DNA of 64,000 nucleotides from Marthasterias glacialis (taxonomy: Eukaryota > Echinodermata > Asteroidea > Forcipulatida > Asteriidae): contig OU452225.1 of NCBI GenBank assembly GCA_911728455.2, forward strand, positions 22,602,495 to 22,666,494, read 5' to 3'. The translations under genes and the position numbers were made by a program. Below the pieces are notes generated by a model. The model searched no databases and was not told the DNA's origin. It saw only the letters and a list, made by a program, of their open reading frames with translations. Position 1 is the first letter of the stretch, and every line of letters starts with the position of its first letter. Below, in pieces: positions 58,701 to 64,000 of the stretch.

Positions 58701-59860
58701 AAAGCCCAACATGGATTTTGCAGAGAAACATAATTGAGGGGCATATGTTTTTAACAGACTATGTAGAAGAAAAGAGCTAACGTATCTTTGTGACGATTTT
58801 TGCTATACAGTTACATAACAAGTATAGTTTCTATAGGTCAGGATTCGCTTAAAAGAAGACAGAGCTTGAAAATTCAAGTTTTAAAAGAATCAAGATGTGA
58901 AAAAATAACTTGGACAGAACCGTAAACAGCTACGAAAATATTTGCAAATGAGGGGTAAAACCGTAATAATGTATACGGAAATATTTCCGTAAATACATAA
59001 TTGTTATAATAAACGCTGTATATTTCAAAAACGCTGTATATGTCAAAGACATCAAAAAGCGCGGTACAATAAAGAAATCCACAGGTTGTTAAGAAATACA
59101 GTTGGAAGCAGTCATAAAACAAAAATAAATAGTTAAAAATTAACAATTAACAAAAAAGTGATATAAAAGTGATTCATAAAATGTACAATTAAACACCTAA
59201 TGGATATAAAAGGAAAAAAAGTACAACCGTTTTGACCGACCGACTATCTGTCTGTCGGGCTGCGCTTACGAGAGCTACATTGTGAGTTGATTTTTTGGTG
59301 AACAACATAAGAATTATTTACACTGTGGGCTTAACCCCACAATGTTTTTATAAGGGAAAACATTAAATAAAGGGATTATAGAACTACTGTTGGAAAACCC
59401 CAGTATGTCGCTGTAGTAAGTCTGTCTGTTTGTCTGTCTGACCGTATTAAAGTGAGGACATTACCTGGTACCTGCCTGTCATGAGCTGGCTTCTGGTTGG
59501 TGAGCATAGAGGTTGGACATAGTAATTTTCTAATTTGACTCCTTGTTCAGCCAGTCCATCTATTGTTGGAGTTCTGATGGCAGATCCACCGTCCTTTGCA
59601 TGGTAACCAATATCATTAAAGCCCAAGTCGTCCACTAGTAGAAAAAGAATGTTCGGCTTCTGCTGTCGTGCACCAGTGCTGTATAATTGTGGTTTAGGTG
59701 GATTCCGTTGTCGAATGTCGTTCAAATTAGACTCATATATAGGATGAAAGAAATAATAAAGCTGGAAAAGAACTAAAACCGTGGCACTCATCAAAAGAAC
59801 AACGGATGATCTCGACATCTTTCCGTAACATACCAGCATAGCTGACGTCATTCTGCCCAT
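40902..59860 (-). CDS. Arylsulfatase (ARSB / ARSI / ARSJ group), complete
   Basis: Sulfatases hydrolyse sulfate esters; the ARSB/I/J group acts in lysosomal or secretory compartments, on glycosaminoglycans in ARSB's case. Seven exons (396, 187, 191, 211, 253, 182, 272 nt) join in frame to 563 residues plus TAA. Residues 19-38 form a hydrophobic signal-anchor. Then come metal-binding DD (77-78), the CSPTR signature whose Cys119 becomes formylglycine, GKWHLG (172-177), STDNGG (327-332) with NNWPLRGGK after it, EILHNIDP and [13 protein letters not shown]. Length is close to ARSB (533) and ARSI (569). The start is the first ATG after an in-frame TAA two codons upstream. Intron 5 uses a GC donor. 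I cannot tell ARSB from ARSI/J by eye, so no symbol is given. Confidence 0.95.
41780..41895 (+). repeat. ATTTCGAGGGAACGAAAT motif cluster
   Basis: Three TTTCGAGGGA(A/G) motifs each lie next to (A/G)ACGAAAT or a decayed form. Many copies of the same motif occur at 61920-62110. Confidence 0.7.
41914..42085 (+). mobile_element. tRNA-Leu-like SINE
   Basis: The head (41914-42002) has a tRNA A box TGGCCGAGCGG, an ACTCAAG anticodon-loop-like segment and the B box GGTTCGAGTCC, resembling tRNA-Leu(CAA). The tail CACTTGTGTCC, TAAGCAAGACACTTAACC and CGGATGGGACGTAAAGCCGT follows without a gap. The same tail occurs alone at 23970-24062, showing it is a dispersed element. It lies in arylsulfatase intron 6. 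Confidence 0.85.
42266..43466. mobile_element. Mutator-like non-autonomous element with 9-bp target duplication
   Basis: TIRs of about 105 bp start TAGTCTTGGTGCAAGACGTT, with the near-exact complement ending at 43466. A perfect 9-bp direct repeat CTGATGTTA flanks it (42257-42265 and 43467-43475), as for MULEs. The 1,201-bp interior includes a TTCTCAGA/TCTGAGAA hairpin near 42627 and the duplication at 42981-43330. No transposase frame is seen. Confidence 0.88.
42981..43330 (+). repeat. Tandem duplication inside the MULE
   Basis: Two direct copies of about 160 bp start GTTTCACGTGACG and end near GCAACCTCTC. Copy 2 carries an extra hairpin (43257-43297: GATCACCATTATACTG with its complement) followed by a repeated GACATGGCA. 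Confidence 0.88.
43686..43890 (+). repeat. (CAGA)n and (CAAA)n simple repeats
   Basis: GACAGACA runs are followed by AACAAACAACCCA-rich low-complexity sequence. The Cys/Val-rich frames on the minus strand are by-products. Confidence 0.95.
43969..44064. mobile_element. 96-bp foldback element
   Basis: GGCAGCAGACTTACCAGGTA and TACCTGGTAAGTCTGCTGCC are exact inverted ends separated by about 50 bp. It may be a small MITE. Confidence 0.85.
44065..46166. other. Arylsulfatase intron 6, noncoding
   Basis: No gene, RNA or element with recognisable ends was found in this part of the intron. Confidence 0.5.
46167..46348 (-). CDS. Arylsulfatase exon 6
   Basis: It encodes [20 protein letters not shown] and [20 protein letters not shown]. 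The acceptor is GATAG and the donor GTAAGT. Phase in is 2 and phase out is 1. Confidence 0.95.
46349..47655. other. Arylsulfatase intron 5, first part
   Basis: It contains a TA repeat at 46739-46766. The 90-residue frame at 46900-47172 has no recognisable motif or splice context. Confidence 0.45.
47656..48014 (+). repeat. Pentanucleotide array (TTATG / TCATG)n
   Basis: About 70 units of ATGTT or ATGTC. TTATG units predominate at both edges and TCATG in the two central blocks. Because 5 is not a multiple of 3, three plus-strand frames read an MSCHV-type pattern; none is a gene. Confidence 0.97.
48084..48356 (-). pseudogene. Possible integrase-core remnant
   Basis: This 90-residue minus-strand frame reads [38 protein letters not shown] and [15 protein letters not shown]. 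The order (hydrophobic strand, FF-E-V helix, CRV then MGTDMV) resembles the strand before the second catalytic Asp of integrase-derived genes, but the first catalytic Asp is not evident. A CAG acceptor precedes it at about 48350 and a stop ends it. It could be chance. Confidence 0.3.
48360..50725. other. Arylsulfatase intron 5, last part
   Basis: It contains a poly-G run (48551-48566), another G/A-rich stretch (49826-49855), an A/C-rich low-complexity block (50470-50560) and two AAAATGGC(G/C)GCCATT patches (48743 and 49601). No exon is seen. Confidence 0.55.
50726..50978 (-). CDS. Arylsulfatase exon 5 (GC donor)
   Basis: It encodes [50 protein letters not shown] and [14 protein letters not shown]. 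It ends ATCAG followed by GCAAGA, the classic AG|GCAAG non-canonical donor. Only this junction keeps the frame into exon 6, giving the family motif ISEGAKSPR. Confidence 0.93.
50979..52720. other. Arylsulfatase intron 4, noncoding
   Basis: Apart from the retroelement tail at 51275-51500, no gene or element was recognised. Several A-rich tracts are present. Confidence 0.5.
51275..51500 (-). mobile_element. Retroelement 3' end
   Basis: Read as the minus strand it ends AGAGCGCTCTATAAATGCC followed by a TTATTATTATTATC tail, the same form as the LINE 3' ends at 4379 and 39800. No coding part remains. Confidence 0.6.
52721..52931 (-). CDS. Arylsulfatase exon 4
   Basis: It encodes [40 protein letters not shown] and NNTIIIFST. 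The acceptor is CACAG and the donor GTAGGA. Phase out is 1. Confidence 0.96.
53097..53519. mobile_element. 423-bp MITE with about 80-bp TIRs and 8-bp target duplication
   Basis: GAGCTCTGGAAGTGTCAT to TAATAAACGCAATGACGAC and its complement form the ends. CTGGTTTA flanks both (53089-53096 and 53520-53527), consistent with hAT-type insertion. The interior repeats a GATGTCGTCATCC(C/T)GAGATAAAT-like unit about six times in both orientations. Confidence 0.85.
54150..54340 (-). CDS. Arylsulfatase exon 3
   Basis: It encodes [28 protein letters not shown] and [20 protein letters not shown]. The acceptor is AACAG and the donor GTAGTA. Phase out is 0. It contains a potential N-glycosylation site, NRT. 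Confidence 0.93.
55015..55490 (+). mobile_element. Repeat related to 38705-39272
   Basis: It begins CAATAGACCGATTGCGCGACC with CACGTGACCT, matching the complement of the 39225-39270 end. The right block 55328-55487 matches 38845-39005. Between them lies a plus-strand frame ([20 protein letters not shown]) that I cannot assign. Confidence 0.5.
55699..56148. repeat. Second 21-bp minisatellite, about 21 units
   Basis: Units contain CCACACAACCACCACGGAGC with T or C after it. Two units (near 55966 and 56029) are 19 bp, having lost CC, which shifts the frame. TTTELHT and WWLCGAP frames are by-products. It lies in arylsulfatase intron 2. Confidence 0.97.
56150..57437. other. Arylsulfatase intron 2, noncoding
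   Basis: No conserved exon or terminal-repeat element was recognised in this AT-rich stretch. Confidence 0.5.
57438..57667. mobile_element. 230-bp MITE with about 25-bp TIRs
   Basis: AATGGACCTTTCCCATGAAA and TTTCATGGGAAAGGTCTATT are inverted ends. The interior is rich in GCGCGT/ACGCGC. Confidence 0.82.
58316..58502 (-). CDS. Arylsulfatase exon 2
   Basis: It encodes [20 protein letters not shown], then [20 protein letters not shown] and SRGFDTFFG. The acceptor is TTCAG and the donor GTAAGT. Phase out is 1. Confidence 0.96.
58503..59464. other. Arylsulfatase intron 1
   Basis: This is AT-rich. A short TGTCTGTC/CTGTCTG patch lies at 59423-59442. No element with visible ends is present. Confidence 0.55.
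59465..59860 (-). CDS. Arylsulfatase exon 1
   Basis: It has 132 whole codons: start, membrane anchor, [18 protein letters not shown], and [14 protein letters not shown] with the formylglycine site. The donor is GTAATG, phase 0. Confidence 0.95.
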
Positions 59861-60889
59861 GTCTTATTTAGATACGGACTCAGCTCTTTCTATACCCGAT
59901 GAATTACTGCAACAAGTTGCAAATTCCTATTAATGTTCCTTGAGAAGCCGTCAATGAAGCCAAGCGCCCGTTATCGTGAAGTCAGTTGAACTATGTTGAA
60001 TCTAAATGTCCTATTAATAACGGACGATATCAAAACCACTGCACCATACATGTAAATTTATGAACTGGAGCAAATATCTAAGGCAACGTCCATTTCAGCA
60101 ACTCTCACTCAAATGAGTCACGACTTCACTGTGTTTGTTCAACTTTCTTCGAGCAAACTATATACATATATAGAACAACGGATGGCCAGCTTTAATGCCT
60201 AGGTTACCGCAGATGAGTTAAAGGGGAATGCCTTAATAATAGGTCGTCTTGTAACTACTTTAACGATTGCAAACGTCTGAGAAAAGTTCAGTTAATACTT
60301 TCCAAGTACCGATGCATATCTGCAATTGTAAAAGCAAACGCTGTCACTATATTTGAATTGTTGGCTTCTCACAAAACTCATTATTCTAATTTAAGAATCT
60401 TTTTCGTGTATTAATCTCCCCAATATTATTTCTGAACATGATTTATATTTTTGACAGCTATTAACGATAATGGATTCTGCAACTCTTCAATGTTGAGTTT
60501 GCGATTAAAAATTTTCCAGTATTATAAACCAGGTTCATGCACAGTACGATGATTTCTTAGCAAACGTTGAAAATAAATAACAAGTTCTTTCGATCAACAT
60601 TAAGGGATTTCTTACCAAATATTATTTTGCTTCATAAAATGAATACCAGTAGCCAAAACTGTATCCTCCATGGCATGCAGTAATGATCAACCCCGTCCGA
60701 TAGACATGTATGTAATAAGTGTATCCTGTACAATAAGTTGGAACAGGATGTGATTCATAGTGTGCGTATTAGAGATTCAAACTTACTGCAGTACACCTTG
60801 ACCATGTTATTATTCTCATCCAATCTTCACAATCTTCGGTCAATGGGAATGCGTTTTGAATGATGATGCTCAGGAGTTCAAGCTGTATC
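59861..60889. other. 5' flank of the arylsulfatase gene
   Basis: An in-frame TAA sits two codons upstream of the ATG, so the coding start is fixed. I see no convincing TATA box or initiator and cannot place the transcription start. Confidence 0.5.
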
Positions 60890-60998
60890 CATTTTAATGG
60901 CTTCGGCAGTGGCTACGGCTGGATCGCTGAAAAGGCCTATTCTTCAACGTTGTCACTGCAGCCAACGGCCACAGCCGTAGCCGAAGTCGCTTAAATTG
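60890..60998. repeat. 109-bp imperfect foldback
   Basis: ATTTTAATGGCTTCGGCAGT with GGCTACGGCTG pairs with CAGCCGTAGCC and GAAGTCGCTTAAAT. Confidence 0.75.
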
Positions 60999-61919
60999 GA
61001 CACGGTCATTACACAAGCCTACGGAGCCCCAAAAGGACCGGTAACATTTTGTATAGGTTTTCCCGGCCAAGAACTCATTCAATTTAGTACCTGGTTCATT
61101 CAAATTCCTTTGAAAAGAAATGATCAGTTGCATCAGCAATTCCAACAGTGTAGCATTCACTGGTCACAAAATATGTAAGATCATTCGATTTCACAAAAGC
61201 CAACAGGAAGAGGCTGGTCAATTATTTAATGTCATCAATTGTAAATAGGTAGTAGAAATTCAACGATCGCTTCTTACTGGAAGTAAAGATGAATGCTTCG
61301 TGTCCAGTGCCTCATATACACAGGGTCCAGGGTTACCACTGTAACACAACATTTCTCTCAGACATCATCTAAAACCAGACGGAGCTAGTCTAATAACTGA
61401 AGTTCTTTGGTTGTCCCTGACATGCGCAAAGGGTCTGAAAATACCTTACATTGGCTACCTTGAGTTAGACGTAGAAATTGAAGGTGTTACTTTGCCACGT
61501 TTAGGTATCCTCTAAAGATTCGTCTAATGAAGAACATCGACGACAAAAAAAAAACTGTCAGCAGTGCTTCGAATGAATGTGACTTTTAGTTTGCTCCAGT
61601 AAAGAGATAGATTTGACTTTGTTGTATGACAGATGTAATTAACAAACCACACACTCAACCAAAACTGTTCTTGGCCCAATTCCTTGCCTTGGATCCACTT
61701 GGTCACATGACGAGTGGTACAAATATAGTATTGTCAATAAATGAAATAGCATGATTGAAACGAATCTGAATGAAATAAACGAAATCATCTGTGCACGAAA
61801 ACGAAACTGAATGCAATAGCAACTAGAAAGAAACCCTAGTCTGAATGAATTAGGGAAACATGCGTGTATTTGAATACATTTTTGCTGAAATTAATCGGGA
61901 AAACCTACATTGTACTGAT

Positions 61920-62110
61920 TTCGTTACCTCGAAATAGTATTTCGTTCCCTCGAAATGTTATTTCATTATTTAGTTCCTTCGAAATACAATTTCTAGGGGA
62001 CAAAGTAACATTTAGAGGGAACGAAATACATTATTTCGAGGGCACACAATTTTATTTCGAGTTCACGAAATATAATTATTTCGTGGATCAAAATATTTTT
62101 TTTAGGGAAC
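61920..62110. repeat. Array of ATTTCG-A-GGGAACGAAAT motifs
   Basis: About eight degenerate copies of ATTTCGTTCCCTCGAAAT or its complement occur in 190 bp, with variable spacing. The motif itself is close to palindromic. It is shared with 41780-41895. Confidence 0.8.
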
Positions 62111-62420
62111 TAAATACTTTTGCTATTTCAGATTCCCTGATTTGCCATAAAAAGGTGAATTTTAGGGATAGTGAAACTATTTTTTTGTAGAGTATCTTTC
62201 CCAAATTCTTTTACAATTATTGTTGAGTTGTGTTTCACTGGCTTTCCTAATAATTGAGCGAGACAAATCATTATTACCAACTGGCGCCAATTAGAATGAT
62301 TGACAACCATTTTGATGCCAAGAATGCATCTTATCTTTATCTCTTTAAAAATGTACTACTTTTCGTACTTTGTAACATTACAGACTTCAGTTACCAACGC
62401 TGCTCTAAATTCTAAATTTA

Positions 62421-62567
62421 AAAATTAAAATTCACCCTCTTAGTTTACCGTGTGGTTTATTACTTGATAATCAATTAAAGCTGAGTCATTTGTGAAGACA
62501 AACCATGATTCAGTTTGAATGGATTATCAAGTAATAAACCACAAGGTAAATTAAGGGTACATTTTAA
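62421..62567. repeat. Inverted repeat with about 47-bp arms
   Basis: Arms 62421-62473 and 62522-62567 share GTGGTTTATTACTTGATAAT exactly and pair over most of their length around a 48-bp loop. Confidence 0.88.
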
Positions 62568-62598
62568 ATTCAATTAATTTTGGGGTGAACATAGAAAA

Positions 62599-62680
62599 AA
62601 ATGACTGAAGCTACATTTGAACCTGCAAACCCCAGAATAAAGTGCCAGCGCTTTACCAACTGAGGCTATCCAGGCCTACG
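62599..62680 (-). mobile_element. tRNA-like sequence, probable SINE head or tRNA pseudogene
   Basis: On the minus strand, GCCTGGATAGCCTCAGTTGG (A-box-like) is followed by TAAAGCGCTGGCAC and GCAGGTTCAAATG (degraded B box). The anticodon stem does not pair, so it is not a working tRNA. Confidence 0.55.
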
Positions 62681-63059
62681 TCAGTGGTTTCCCTATTTGT
62701 CAATGTCTTTGTTCGTGGGTGTGCCACTCAGAAGCCATTCAATCTTTAAAACTGCTATGTAGCAAGGAATAACACCCCTGTATACCGGTACCATACAACC
62801 ACAGAGATATTATAGATCCATGAATATAACCTTGCAAGCGGCAGGACAGGGATTACCGGGGATGCGACTTTTTTGATTTCAAATATTATTTTTTCTAGCG
62901 CGATAAAGGCCAATATTTGCATACCACGCTCCCTTTGGCCGTACGCATAATAGCTTATAACTTATTGACCCCTTGAACGCACGTCACACGTGCCGACTGT
63001 GCCACGCTCACCATTTTGGTGGTCAATAGGTTTACGTGAACGCCACGTCTCCTACACTC

Positions 63060-63275
63060 TAAAAACAAGTGTTTATGTTTTAACGCTAAAATAAACGCGT
63101 GCTTGATAACACTTAATAAACGCGTTTAGGCGTTAAAACTATTAAAGTAAACATGTTCAGGCGTTTAAAGTTTATTGAAATAAACCCTTTTAGGCGTTAT
63201 AAAAAATTAAAATTAACACGTTTAGGCGTTTGAATTATTAGCCTAAACGCGTTTATGTGTTAAAGGAAATAAACA
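63060..63275. repeat. GTTTAGGCGTT-type interspersed repeat cluster
   Basis: At least six copies of AACGCGTTTAGGCGTT-like sequence occur in both orientations, spaced about 35-45 bp apart. It begins CTCTAAAAACAAGTGTTTAT, resembling a MITE end. Confidence 0.7.
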
Positions 63276-63410
63276 CCACAACACGTATAAAGTCAACGTG
63301 GCCGAGGAAGAGGTAGAAACACCTAGATTTGTTTTGCGCGCGCGCGTGTGTGTGTCTAGTTTTTGTTTCCCTTTGCTTTCATGGCCAATTTGATTCCACT
63401 CTGTATCATT

Positions 63411-64000
63411 ATGCTGAAAATAGTTACTCTTAATGTTAACGGTCTGCGTAATAATGGAAAACGGGAAACTCCTTTCAATCATTTTGAATAGAAACAAATA
63501 TGACATCATTTGCCTTCAGGAAACTCATAGCGATACTACAGACGAAACCATTTGGAAAAAACAGTGGGGAGGAGATATCATTTTTAGCCATGGAAAAATA
63601 AATTTAAAGGGCGGAGTGGAATTAAATTGGCCAATCCCGACAATGATAAAGAAGGGAGAGTTATTACATTTTCTGGAAAGGAATCCTTTTAGAACTTCTA
63701 TGCATTTATGCTCCTAATGAAGTTAATGCTAGAATTGCCCTTTTCAAGAATTTGTCAAAATATTTATACGAGGGTAGTAATTGGGTTGTAGCTGGTCATT
63801 TTAATTCTCAAATTGACTTAGGGGCTAAAAAAGATAAGAGTGTCTCAGACTTTACCAAAATCATTTATGAACACGATATGGTGGATACTTGGAAAACCTT
63901 GTACCCCAGAGAACAAGGTTATACCTTTTTTCACAAAGGCTTGAAAAAGAGTAGCAGAATTGATTATATTTTAATTTCGCGTACCTTACATCCTTATCTG
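63411..64000 (+). pseudogene. LINE ORF2 endonuclease domain, frameshifted (L1/Tx1-like), continues past the edge
   Basis: Across frames it reads LKIVTLNVNGLRNNGK, then YDIICLQETH, IFSHGKINLKGGV, LCIYAPN, WVVAGHFN and KSSRIDYILIS. These are the ordered motifs of the apurinic-like endonuclease of non-LTR retrotransposons. At least three frameshifts break it, and the usual GDFN motif reads GHFN, losing a catalytic Asp. The copy starts near the usual ORF2 N-terminus, so it is not strongly 5'-truncated. Confidence 0.9.

Noticed and set aside
62599..62680. Functional tRNA gene
   Set aside because: The anticodon stem does not pair and the B box is degraded.

Overview
The window is animal nuclear DNA: AT-rich, with long introns, consensus GT-AG splice sites and dense transposon debris. 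Two conserved animal genes are recognisable, both on the minus strand. The retroelement types, a tRNA-Leu-like SINE with a conserved tail, and many short inverted-repeat transposons suggest a marine invertebrate, possibly an echinoderm or another non-vertebrate deuterostome. The species call is inference only.

Region 1 (1-23,900) is a PUM3 / PUF-A (Puf6-like) gene. It starts at 23,897 and runs off the left edge. Nine consecutive exons join in frame with consistent intron phases (415 codons). A further exon lies at 2,201-2,346. The Puf-repeat segment expected between 9,032 and 2,346 was not found. The introns hold at least nine copies of a TTAA-flanked MITE, a 30-bp minisatellite that looks derived from it, LINE pieces, a hAT-like element with 5-bp target duplications, and two striking palindromes.

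Region 2 (24,069-29,500) is a 5.4-kb minisatellite of about 250 units of 21 bp. It begins about 170 bp upstream of the PUM3 start codon. Rare 8-bp insertions and variant units show higher-order block duplication with shifts of 927 and 1,418 bp.

Region 3 (29,500-40,850) is an intergenic nest of DNA transposons: foldback elements, several MITE families, a long-TIR structure enclosing a coding exon that resembles integrase-derived genes, and two LINE 3' ends, one carrying a nested MITE.

Region 4 (40,902-59,860) is a complete seven-exon arylsulfatase (ARSB/I/J group) gene. All phases agree, giving 563 residues, with an N-terminal membrane anchor, the CSPTR formylglycine motif and one GC-AG intron. 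Its introns carry a SINE, a 1.2-kb Mutator-like element with perfect 9-bp target duplications, a pentanucleotide array, a possible integrase remnant and a second 21-bp minisatellite.

Region 5 (59,861-64,000) is the 5' flank of the sulfatase with short repeats, ending in the frameshifted endonuclease domain of an L1/Tx1-like LINE that leaves the window.

The two genes show no functional link: one serves ribosome biogenesis and the other sulfate-ester hydrolysis. No prokaryote-type system or CRISPR array is present.
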